Below, one piece after another: positions 45,660 through 53,958 of a stretch of DNA of 53,958 nucleotides (its first letter is position 1; each line of letters opens with the position of its first letter). The notes under the pieces are model-generated. The model was not told where the DNA came from and did not search any database. It saw only the letters and a program-made list of their open reading frames with translations. The DNA comes from Candidatus Woesearchaeota archaeon. GTDB lineage: Archaea; Nanobdellota; Nanobdellia; Woesearchaeales; DSVV01. Made by a program: the position numbers and the translations under genes. The stretch covers positions 1-53,958 of the forward strand of contig JACRKF010000027.1 in NCBI GenBank assembly GCA_016219865.1. Reading direction: 5' to 3'.

Positions 45660-48600
45660 TGCCAATTACACAAAAGAAGGACTGGGACTTTGAAGTGATA
45701 AAAGAAGGAGAAGAGAACATATTATACATCTATTGCGAAGGAGTAAGCATATCGCCATTGGTTGAAGATTCTAGTGTAGTTATGACCAGAACAATTGATA
45801 TTCTTTCTCAAGTCTCCGGCATTAGTAAAATAATCTTTAACCAAAAAAGAGATTATGAATATGATTTCAAACAAACACAGATTCTGGCAGAAATTTCAGA
45901 ACTCTACAAAAAATTAGTCAAAGAAAAGAATTATTTCAATTATCCCTCTGCAGGGAATTATGATAATAGACTTATTAACCAAAAATACAATGAATTGCGA
46001 GAAGTTATCTTTAAACATATGAAAGGAGATCCTATTGGCGCATATATTGAATTGACAAGGATAATAAGAAGAGAAAAGATAGATATTGAGAAATTAACAG
46101 AGCCAATATTGTTAGATATTACTAAGAGATATATCTCAATAATAAGCTATGTCATTAGTCTTCTTGAAAAAACAAGAATGTTGATTGCAGCAAAACCATA
46201 TATTGCAGGCTATAAGATAGGAGACAGAAGCGTCTACAAATATATCTTCACCCCTTCAATAAAGCCGGATTTTATGTTTACAAAATTGATGGCAAATTTT
46301 CCAAGCAATGCTGAAGAGATTGATTCATACACAATTGCAGAAGACACAGATGTTACAGTTTTTCGCCTGCCTAATTCAACATTAATACTTTATCACATTG
46401 TGCCGCCTGAGTTTAAATTGCCTGAAGAAAAATATGAATTATTGGATATGGCGCGAAAAATTCTTGCAGAACATAAACCAAAACAAGAAGAATTTACAGA
46501 TCCAGAAAGAATGCGGGAAGTTTTCTCCAGCATAGGCAAGGATTTATTAGAAGAAATTGCAACATCAAAGAATATCATGCTGCGAGAAAAAGAGCTGCAG
46601 AAATTAACACAAATTCTGGTAAGATACACAATAGGTTTTGGTTTGATTGAAGTATTGCTGCAAGACGATGATATGCAGGATATCTCAATTAATAGTCCAT
46701 TGGGAAAACTGCCAATATTTATTGTTCATGGAAAATATGGTGATTGCACAACAAATATTATTCCAACTAAATCAGAATCTGAAAGTTGGGCATCAAAATT
46801 AAGATTAATCTCAGCTCGTCCATTAGACGAAGCAAATCCAATTTTAGATACAGAATTGGAATTGCCTGGCGCATCTACGAGAGTTTCAGTTATCACACAG
46901 CCATTAAATCCAACAGGATTGGCATTTTCATTCAGAAAACACAGAGATAAGCCATGGACACTGCCATTGTTTATCAAATTCAAAATGTTAAGCCCAATTG
47001 CTGCAGGATTAATCAGTTTTCTAGTTGATGGAACGCGAACAATCTTAATTGCAGGAACAAGAAGCGCAGGAAAATCCTCTTTTTTAACAGGAGTGCTTGT
47101 TGAGATTATGAGAAAGTATAGAATAATAACTGTTGAAGATAGTGTTACAGGTGATTCTGAAATACTCATCAAAAATAACAACAGATGGCAAAGAACAACA
47201 ATAGGAAATCTTATTGACAAGCAGTTAGAAAAACAAGTTTCACTGCAAACATTTTCTGGACATGAGATTGCAGAAAATACAGATTATATTGAAATCTTTG
47301 CAATGAACAAAAAAGGAAAGATTGTAGTTGCAAAACCTTCTGTATTTATTCGACACAAAATAACAAAACCAATATATAAAATAAAAACAAGAACAGGAAA
47401 GATATTGAAAGTAACTGGTGATCATTCTCTATTTGCAATTGGAGAAAACGCAGAAATTTCAGAGACAAAAGTAAATAATCTGATTCTTGGAAATAAAATA
47501 GCTGTAGCAAGAAAATTGCCATTAGTCAATAAAGAAAAAGAATATATGGAAATATTGTGCGATGTAATTGAAAGGACAGATTCATTTATTAGAGGTTTAA
47601 CAACAAACTATTGTTTAGAACATCATTTTAATGATATAGCGTCATTTGGTTCAGCAAGAAATGTTAGTTATGCAACAATAAAAAGTTGGAGAAGAAACAA
47701 AATTCTTCCAGGATATATTGCAAAAGATCTTATAACACTTCATCAAACGCTTGACTTTTCAACAGATAGATTCAGAATAAATAATTCACAGATATTGATG
47801 CCATTAAAAATACAATTAACAGAAGATTTTATGACATGTATTGGTTTATGGATTGCAGACGGTTGTTATGACAAAAAATCAATTATCATATCCTGCAATG
47901 ATCCAGAAGATAGGGCAGTTGTAGAAAGAGTTGGAAAGAGTTTAGGAATACAATACAAAATGCATAGTGATGGCATTTCCTATATGCTCAATTCTAAAAC
48001 ATTAAAGGTGGTATTGCAAGACTTCCTTTTATGCACTGGAAATTCATACACAAAAAGAGTTCCTGAATGGATCTGCACCCTCTCGCCGCAGCAGATTGCT
48101 GCATTCTTACGAGGAGTATTCACAGGTGATGGCTGCGCAACAGACAAAGAAATAGCAATTAATCTCTGCAGCAAGCATCTTTTATATGATCTGCAGACAT
48201 TGCTTTTACTTTTTAATTGTAATCTTAGAATTGGAAATGTTAGAGTAAGAAATAAAACAACACGAGCTGCAATTTCTGGAAATGAATCTCTAACCAATTT
48301 TGCAAAATATATTGGATTTCTGCAACCATATAAAAACAATGTGCTTTCAAGACTTTGTGAGAAAAAGGTAATTCATGATACAACTGATACATTTGATTTA
48401 AGTTTATCAATAAAAAAACAACTTTCATATATTTTTAGAAATAAATTCAATACAAATGATTATATCAATAAAAATAATTGCATAGGAAGAAAAAAACTTG
48501 CATCTTTATTGCAAATAGAATCGCAAAAACAAACGCTAGAGTTGCAGCATCAAATACTGGGAAATCTAAAGCAATTGCTTGAATCAGACATATATTGGGA

Positions 48601-49510
48601 TGAAATTGTTGAAATTACGCCAATTCATGAATTTGAAGGATATGTCTATGATCTTTCTGTGCCTGAGTGTGAAAGCTTTATCTGCGGAAATATTATAGCG
48701 CACAATACTTTAGAATTGCCAAACAAAGCTTTCCGTGATCTTGGATTTAATATACAATCAATGAAAGTAGCAAGCGCATTAGCTCATGATTCAACAGAAG
48801 TTTCTGCTGAAACTGGAATTAGAACAACACTTCGTCTAGGAGATTCAGCATTGATTGTAGGAGAAGTAAGAAGTAAGGAAGCAGTTGCATTATACGAAGC
48901 AATGCGTGTTGGCGCTGCTGCAAACGTTGTTGCAGGAACAATCCACGGTGATTCACCTTATGGTGTATACGACAGAGTTGTAAATGACATAGGTATTCCT
49001 AAAACATCTTTCAAAGCAACAGATATTATTATTGTTACAAATCCAATAAAATCTGCAGATGGTATGCATAAATACAAAAGAGTTACACAAATAACAGAAG
49101 TTAGAAAACGTTGGGAAAATGATCCAATGCAGGAAAAAGCATTTGTTGATCTGATGAAATACGAGCCAAAAACAGATGAATTATTGATTACACCTGATTT
49201 AAAGAACGGAGATTCAGAAATCCTTAAAGCAATTGCAGGAAATGTAAAAGAATTTGCAGGCAGCTGGGATGCAGTATGGGATAATATTCTCTTAAGAGGA
49301 ACTATAAAAGAAAACATTGTAAAGATGGCTGAACAAATGAAGAATGACGAATTATTAGAGGCCCCATTTGTCATAAAAGCAAATGATATGTTTCACATAA
49401 TCTCTGAAAAAGTAAAAGAAGAAGTTGGATTTTTAGACAGTAAAAAAATACTTTTTCAATGGAATGATTGGTTAAGCAGAGAAGTAAAGAAAACTCAAAA
49501 AATCGAATAG
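45659..49510 (+). CDS. Type II/IV secretion (FlaI/TadA-like) ATPase containing an intein
   Basis: LIAGTRSAGKSSFL Walker A; IITVED/TLELPNKAFRDLGFNIQSMK Asp box split by intein; RLGDSALIVGEVRSKEAVALYEAMRVGAAANVVAGTIHGDSPYGVYDRV. Confidence 0.93.
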   Translation: MPITQKKDWDFEVIKEGEENILYIYCEGVSISPLVEDSSVVMTRTIDILSQVSGISKIIFNQKRDYEYDFKQTQILAEISELYKKLVKEKNYFNYPSAGNYDNRLINQKYNELREVIFKHMKGDPIGAYIELTRIIRREKIDIEKLTEPILLDITKRYISIISYVISLLEKTRMLIAAKPYIAGYKIGDRSVYKYIFTPSIKPDFMFTKLMANFPSNAEEIDSYTIAEDTDVTVFRLPNSTLILYHIVPPEFKLPEEKYELLDMARKILAEHKPKQEEFTDPERMREVFSSIGKDLLEEIATSKNIMLREKELQKLTQILVRYTIGFGLIEVLLQDDDMQDISINSPLGKLPIFIVHGKYGDCTTNIIPTKSESESWASKLRLISARPLDEANPILDTELELPGASTRVSVITQPLNPTGLAFSFRKHRDKPWTLPLFIKFKMLSPIAAGLISFLVDGTRTILIAGTRSAGKSSFLTGVLVEIMRKYRIITVEDSVTGDSEILIKNNNRWQRTTIGNLIDKQLEKQVSLQTFSGHEIAENTDYIEIFAMNKKGKIVVAKPSVFIRHKITKPIYKIKTRTGKILKVTGDHSLFAIGENAEISETKVNNLILGNKIAVARKLPLVNKEKEYMEILCDVIERTDSFIRGLTTNYCLEHHFNDIASFGSARNVSYATIKSWRRNKILPGYIAKDLITLHQTLDFSTDRFRINNSQILMPLKIQLTEDFMTCIGLWIADGCYDKKSIIISCNDPEDRAVVERVGKSLGIQYKMHSDGISYMLNSKTLKVVLQDFLLCTGNSYTKRVPEWICTLSPQQIAAFLRGVFTGDGCATDKEIAINLCSKHLLYDLQTLLLLFNCNLRIGNVRVRNKTTRAAISGNESLTNFAKYIGFLQPYKNNVLSRLCEKKVIHDTTDTFDLSLSIKKQLSYIFRNKFNTNDYINKNNCIGRKKLASLLQIESQKQTLELQHQILGNLKQLLESDIYWDEIVEITPIHEFEGYVYDLSVPECESFICGNIIAHNTLELPNKAFRDLGFNIQSMKVASALAHDSTEVSAETGIRTTLRLGDSALIVGEVRSKEAVALYEAMRVGAAANVVAGTIHGDSPYGVYDRVVNDIGIPKTSFKATDIIIVTNPIKSADGMHKYKRVTQITEVRKRWENDPMQEKAFVDLMKYEPKTDELLITPDLKNGDSEILKAIAGNVKEFAGSWDAVWDNILLRGTIKENIVKMAEQMKNDELLEAPFVIKANDMFHIISEKVKEEVGFLDSKKILFQWNDWLSREVKKTQKIE
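47141..48706 (+). other. Intein (522 aa) with LAGLIDADG homing endonuclease
   Basis: Starts SVTGDSEILIKNN; block B KVTGDHSLFAI; CIGLWIADGCYD and FLRGVFTGDGCA; ends YVYDLSVPECESFICGNIIAHN followed by +1 Thr. Confidence 0.93.
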
Positions 49511-49522
49511 AGGAAGTTTTTT

Positions 49523-51730
49523 ATGACAGATAAAGACGAAGAAATGAAAAGATTAATGGAAAAATATAATCAAAAGATGAATCAGCAGTTTGGAGAATCT
49601 TCGTTTGAAGAATATAACCAAAAACCAATAACAAGTATTGAATATGAAAAATTCAAAAAAGAGCGTATGCCTAAAATATTAACATTGTATGAAAAAACAT
49701 GTAATTTTTGCGGTAATATTTTAAAATTAAAACCTGGAAAAGAAGATGAAGCAGACATAATTGAATCATTAAGAGTTGCGCATATTGAAACAACACCTGA
49801 AGGCGTAACTAGTTTTTCTATATTTATTCCATTCTTAATTGTTATAACAGGCGTATTATTAAGTATTGTAATACCTGGAATCTTTGGTAAACCGCCTAGC
49901 ACATTTTTTATAATAATATTTATCTTCGTTGGACTAGTAATGATGTTTACTCTGAAATCATTGCCGCGATTTTTCGCAGACCATTACAGATTAGAAGCAA
50001 GCAATGAGATGGTATTATCTATTTTCTACATTGTAACCTACATGAGGCACACATCAAATTTAGAGCTTGCAATTCGTTTTGCATCTGATCATTTAACAGG
50101 ACAATTAGCATTAGATTTAAAGAAAGTACTATGGGATGTTGAAACAGAGAAATATGGTAATATCAAAGAATCAATTGACAATTACTTAGAAACTTGGAGA
50201 AAATGGAACATGGAATATATTGAAGCATTCCATCTAATTGAATCTTCATTATACGAAACTTCTGAACCTAGAAGAATTGAGATGTTAGAAAAAAGCCTTA
50301 ACTTAATTCTCAGTGAAACATATGAAAAGATGTTGCATTATGCTCATAATTTAAAATCACCAATTACCATGCTCCACATGTTAGGAATAATACTGCCAGT
50401 TTTAGGATTAGTTATGTTGCCATTGATTGTAAGCTTTATGGGAAATGTAAAATGGTATTATATTGCAACACTGTATAATGTTATACTTCCAATCGGTGTA
50501 TATTATATGGGAAAAAACATACTTTCACAGCGTCCAACAGGTTATGGTGATACTGATGTCAGCGATGAAGTGCCAAGTTTAAAAAAATACAAGAATATCA
50601 ATTTTAAATTAGGAGTTGTTGAATATTCCATTAATCCTGTGTATCTGTGCATTGGTATCGGCGTGCTTTTTTTTCTCATCGCATTATTGCCTGTAATGTT
50701 GCATGGAGTAGGTTTTCCTGATCTTGGTTTCGGTGAAGAAGATAAAGGCACAGGTTGCATGAAAACATTTTGTTTATTAGATTACAGAGAAGTAAAAACT
50801 GAAGAAGAAACATTTGTTGTTGGTCCATTTGGATTTATTGCCTCTATTTTGAGCTTATTCTTTCCATTAGCAATTGCTTTCTCATTAGGTTTGTACTATA
50901 AGATGAGCAGCCAGAATATTATCAAAATTCGAGAAGACACAAAAAAGCTTGAAAACGAATTTGCTTCAGGTTTATTTCAACTAGGCAACAGATTAGGTGA
51001 TGGAATCCCAGCTGAAAGCGCATTTGGAAAAGTTGCAGAAATTATGCAGAACAATGAAGCTGGCAGATTTTTTTCAATTGTCAATCAAAATATCATAAAA
51101 TTAGGAATGGATGTAGAAAGCGCAATATTCAACAGCAAAACAGGCGCAATTGTCTCATTCCCATCACAGATGATCAATAGTTCTATGAAAGTACTGATCC
51201 AATCAGTGGAAAAAGGCCCAAAGATTGCTGCGCAATCTCTAGTAAATGTTTCTCGTTATATTAAAGAGATGCATCGTGTTAATGAACGATTAAAAGATTT
51301 ATTAGCAGATGTTATTTCTTCAATGAAATCTCAGATAAGCATGATGGCGCCAGCAATTGCAGGAATTGTTGTAGGCATTACATCAATGATTGTTAACATT
51401 CTCGGAAAGCTTGGTCCTATGTTGCAGGCAAAACAAGCAGAATCATCAGGAGTAGCAGGAGCATTTCAAGGAGTTGATTTCTTTAATGTTGGCATACCAG
51501 TATATTACTTTCAACTTGTTGTAGGAATTTATGTTGTGCAAATAATTTATATTCTGACTATTTTAGTAAATGGAATAGAGAACGGCACTGACAAACTGCA
51601 AGAGAATTATTTGCTAGGAAAAAATCTTATCAGAAGCACAATGATTTATGTAGGAATATCATTAGTAGTAATGATTGCATTCAACCTTATAGCAAATGCT
51701 GTTATCGGCGGAGTTCTAGGTGCAGGATAG
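49523..51730 (+). CDS. Type II secretion F / TadC-FlaJ-like membrane protein
   Basis: Multiple TMs, directly downstream of the ATPase; FASGLFQLGNRLGDGIPAESAFGKVAE. Confidence 0.8.
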   Translation: MTDKDEEMKRLMEKYNQKMNQQFGESSFEEYNQKPITSIEYEKFKKERMPKILTLYEKTCNFCGNILKLKPGKEDEADIIESLRVAHIETTPEGVTSFSIFIPFLIVITGVLLSIVIPGIFGKPPSTFFIIIFIFVGLVMMFTLKSLPRFFADHYRLEASNEMVLSIFYIVTYMRHTSNLELAIRFASDHLTGQLALDLKKVLWDVETEKYGNIKESIDNYLETWRKWNMEYIEAFHLIESSLYETSEPRRIEMLEKSLNLILSETYEKMLHYAHNLKSPITMLHMLGIILPVLGLVMLPLIVSFMGNVKWYYIATLYNVILPIGVYYMGKNILSQRPTGYGDTDVSDEVPSLKKYKNINFKLGVVEYSINPVYLCIGIGVLFFLIALLPVMLHGVGFPDLGFGEEDKGTGCMKTFCLLDYREVKTEEETFVVGPFGFIASILSLFFPLAIAFSLGLYYKMSSQNIIKIREDTKKLENEFASGLFQLGNRLGDGIPAESAFGKVAEIMQNNEAGRFFSIVNQNIIKLGMDVESAIFNSKTGAIVSFPSQMINSSMKVLIQSVEKGPKIAAQSLVNVSRYIKEMHRVNERLKDLLADVISSMKSQISMMAPAIAGIVVGITSMIVNILGKLGPMLQAKQAESSGVAGAFQGVDFFNVGIPVYYFQLVVGIYVVQIIYILTILVNGIENGTDKLQENYLLGKNLIRSTMIYVGISLVVMIAFNLIANAVIGGVLGAG

Positions 51731-51791
51731 AGAAAAAGAAAAGAGCAAAGCTCCTCTAGTTCGTACAACTGAAACGAAGTGGAAGTTGTGC

Positions 51792-52511
51792 TTAACGTGT
51801 TTTTCTTTTCATATAATACTTCTTCTTCTCATCATCAAATCTTTCAATTGCATACCGCAGCATTGTTCGTGGCATTGTTTTATGATATTTTTCAAGAAAA
51901 TCTTCTTCAACTAACTGATTTCTTTTCCCAACCTCACGTAACATCCAACCAATTGCTTTGTGAATTAAGTCATGCGCATCGTTTACTAAAAGCTCTGCAA
52001 TTTGCAAAGTCTGTTCATATTGATTTTGTTTGATATAATAGAATGTTGATATAATTGCAATTCTCCTTTCCCAAAGATTTTTAGAAAGTACCAATTTTTT
52101 TAATAGTTTACATTCATCATCTTTTGATCTGTATAAATGCCTTCCAATTATCTTATCAGCTGACAAGTCAACCAAATCCCAATTGTTAACATAATTGGTG
52201 TTTTGCAGGTAGAAATCAAATATCAACTTTCTTTGGTCTGCATATTTATCATATCTCTCAACAAGAATTAATAATGCAACCAATCGTTCTTCATGATATC
52301 TTGATTGCAACAATTGTGTAATCTCTTCAAAAGAGATATTAAGATATTTCTTTGCAATCTTTCTTGATTCTGGCACAGTTATACCAAGAAATAGATCACC
52401 TTCACCATATTCACCTTTGCCTGTCTTGAAAAAGCAAGCATTGATCAGAGCTCTTTGTTTATCTGCGATGTTTTGCAGTTCCTTATGGATTTTATCTGAG
52501 TTTTCAATCAT
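51792..52511 (-). CDS. DNA alkylation repair (AlkD-like HEAT-repeat) protein
   Basis: FFKTGKGEYGEGDLFLGITVPESRKIAKKY, NNWDLVDLSADKIIG, LWERRIAIISTFYYI, LIHKAIGWMLREVGKR, MPRTMLRYAIE. Confidence 0.92.
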   Translation of the reverse strand: MIENSDKIHKELQNIADKQRALINACFFKTGKGEYGEGDLFLGITVPESRKIAKKYLNISFEEITQLLQSRYHEERLVALLILVERYDKYADQRKLIFDFYLQNTNYVNNWDLVDLSADKIIGRHLYRSKDDECKLLKKLVLSKNLWERRIAIISTFYYIKQNQYEQTLQIAELLVNDAHDLIHKAIGWMLREVGKRNQLVEEDFLEKYHKTMPRTMLRYAIERFDDEKKKYYMKRKTR

Positions 52512-52840
52512 AATTCTGCCTGTAAACTTATTTCAATAATCTATTTTTCTTCTTTTCTTCTAGATGTAGATAATTCTCACCTGAAACAAGAAACTTCCCT
52601 ATTTTTTGTTCTAGTTCTTTTCTTGTATTCTTAGCAATATTGCCATGTTGTAGGACTATCTGTTAATATCTCTATAACATCAGTTAGACTTAAATAATTG
52701 TTATAAGTATAAATAATTTATTATCTAGTCAGACTTCCCCAACTTTATTATAATCAGAAGAAACAAAAAAAATTCGTTCTTCATCATTGTAATTATTGTA
52801 ATTATTCATTATGAAACTGCTAAATGCCATTCTAATCACC

Positions 52841-53140
52841 TCATTGCTCTTCAGTTGCTTCATCAAGATAGCCTTGCATAAAACTTTCTTCCCAAGCTTT
52901 TAATTCATCATTCACACAGAACTCTTCAAGAAACTCTTTTGAATAGATATCAACATCATTAGTATCTGCAAGAAACTCTTGTTCAAGCTCTTCAAAAGCA
53001 ATTTTTGCTGAGATCATTCTTCTTTTATTTCTGTTTCTTTTTGCTTCTTGATTAAAATCCTGAAAATCAAGATAAATATAGTCATCATTTTCTTGTTCAT
53101 AGCTTTGATTTACTAATTGCATTGTATTCATACTGTTCAC
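52841..53140 (-). CDS. Small acidic hypothetical protein
   Basis: 99-aa ORF with AGAGGTG-like site upstream of the start; no recognised family. Confidence 0.45.
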   Translation of the reverse strand: MNSMNTMQLVNQSYEQENDDYIYLDFQDFNQEAKRNRNKRRMISAKIAFEELEQEFLADTNDVDIYSKEFLEEFCVNDELKAWEESFMQGYLDEATEEQ

Positions 53141-53302
53141 CTCTTAACTACATTATAGTTCTTACTGCTTTTTTTGAAAGCAGTGTTATTTTTTCAATAA
53201 ATAAGCCATGAATTGTATCATAACTCATATCATTGCAAGTATATTGTTCATCAAGCCTATACATAATAATCACCTCAGTTTTTTGATCCTTATCAAATTC
53301 TT

Positions 53303-53351
53303 TTGTCCGAATTGCCTAGTTGTGATAATTTTGCATTTTCGCAAAATTATC
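53303..53351. repeat. Palindromic element copy
   Basis: TTGTCCGAATTGCC then GATAATTTTGC-attttc-GCAAAATTATC. Confidence 0.75.
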
Positions 53352-53595
53352 AATAAAAATAATAAGACAAAGGGCTTTAGGGGGTTGAATCGCCCTTGTC
53401 AAAGTCAAACAAAATAGAATTATACTACGCTAAGTCCTTTATATACCTCACAGCTCCATGTCCAGTGACCAGTGCAGAGTGTTTATAGTGGCCAGTGGGT
53501 ATATCTGCCATATGGAATTTATACTCTATTTATCTATTACATTTGTATAATGAATAAGTGTTAAGTAAAATAAAATAACGGCACTAAACTGAATA

Positions 53596-53811
53596 GGGAG
53601 GGGCAAATTAGTCTCTTCCTATATTTACCAATTCAAGAACTTGAGAATGTAATATTGGATTAGCAGAAACTATTGTTTTTGATTCCAAGCTATGTGGTCT
53701 CCCTTGATAGTCTGTTACTTTTGCTCCTGCTTCTCTTACAGCCTGTGTTATAACATCAATTAACATATTATTTATTGAATTGATTAGTTATTTATAAAGA
53801 TTTGCCCCTCC
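53596..53811. repeat. Gene fragment flanked by 12-bp inverted repeats
   Basis: GGAGGGGCAAAT (53597-53608) and ATTTGCCCCTCC (53800-53811). Confidence 0.55.
53608..53766 (-). pseudogene. C-terminal fragment resembling inositol monophosphatase family
   Basis: MLIDVITQAVREAGAKVTDYQGRPHSLESKTIVSANPILHSQVLELVNIGRD*. Confidence 0.6.
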
Positions 53812-53820
53812 TTTATGTTT

Positions 53821-53852
53821 AGAGAACTTTGCAAAATTCTTTGCAAAGTTCT
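53821..53852. repeat. Short palindromic repeat, inverted exact copy of 33922-33953
   Basis: AGAGAACTTTGCAAAATTCTTTGCAAAGTTCT. Confidence 0.85.
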
Positions 53853-53929
53853 TAATTAATTTAATTAGAAAAGCAAAAGTATAAATACTATTTCTCGTCT
53901 AAAAATGATATATTTTAGAGGTGATAAAT

Positions 53930-53958
53930 ATGAATAATTTAATTGATTTTGCTTTGAA
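53930..53958 (+). CDS. Start of a gene truncated by window end
   Basis: AGAGGTGATAAAT ATG AAT AAT TTA ATT GAT TTT GCT TTG. Confidence 0.5.

Noticed and set aside
48298-48316. AATTTTGCAAAATATATTGG in the intein as another palindromic-repeat copy
   Set aside because: Only the 8-nt core is shared and it encodes the common intein peptide LTNFAKYIGFL; most likely coincidence.
53370-53398. GACAAAGGGC...GAATCGCCCTTGTC as a tRNA-like or T-arm structure
   Set aside because: Forms one bulged hairpin only; no cloverleaf, anticodon stem or acceptor could be drawn.
1-53958. tRNA, rRNA, SRP or RNase P RNA genes
   Set aside because: None recognised by eye; a tRNAscan-SE/Rfam run would be needed to exclude divergent or split tRNAs.

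Overview
This is an AT-rich (low-GC) archaeal chromosomal window. The archaeal-type alaS, CCA-adding enzyme, family-B DNA polymerase, TATA-type promoters with near-leaderless starts, and small surface Cys-rich proteins suggest a DPANN/Woesearchaeota-like lineage (inference only). Recognisable content: a lone membrane-anchored CuA (COX2-like) cupredoxin, phosphodiesterase, PfkB kinase, three HIT proteins, cca, PAP2, dolichol kinase-like protein, an ATP-grasp + AlaDH/PNT-like pair, Cys-rich repeat surface proteins, e-MtaB methylthiotransferase, CSP, FKBP, an MNT/HEPN pair, a bacterial-type folate cluster (folK-folP-class IV aminotransferase), an Lrp regulator divergent from an Asp/Glu racemase, class-2-like pyrD, VapBC, PolB, an argB-argD-argC-argJ operon, alaS, an AbrB-nucleotidyltransferase fusion with a small partner, an asparaginase-like half protein, a DUF234-like ATPase, an RHH + intein-containing secretion/pilus ATPase + TadC/FlaJ-like membrane protein, and an AlkD-like protein. 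The most interesting signal is a family of short dispersed palindromic elements (core AGAGAATTTTGC...GCAAAATTCTCT). Several copies carry a TTGTCCGGATTGC box, and two copies are inserted in-frame, in the same orientation and reading frame, inside the PfkB kinase gene. This resembles Rickettsia palindromic elements but in an archaeon. Other notable items: a 522-aa LAGLIDADG intein exactly in the Asp box (VED^TLELP) of the secretion ATPase; a 31-bp tandem duplication that frameshifts the AlaDH-like gene; a 343-bp transposon remnant with perfect 19-bp TIRs inside a second repeat family; a decayed PIN toxin behind an intact antitoxin; and palindromic operators at several promoters. All calls come from reading the sequence; no database search was run.
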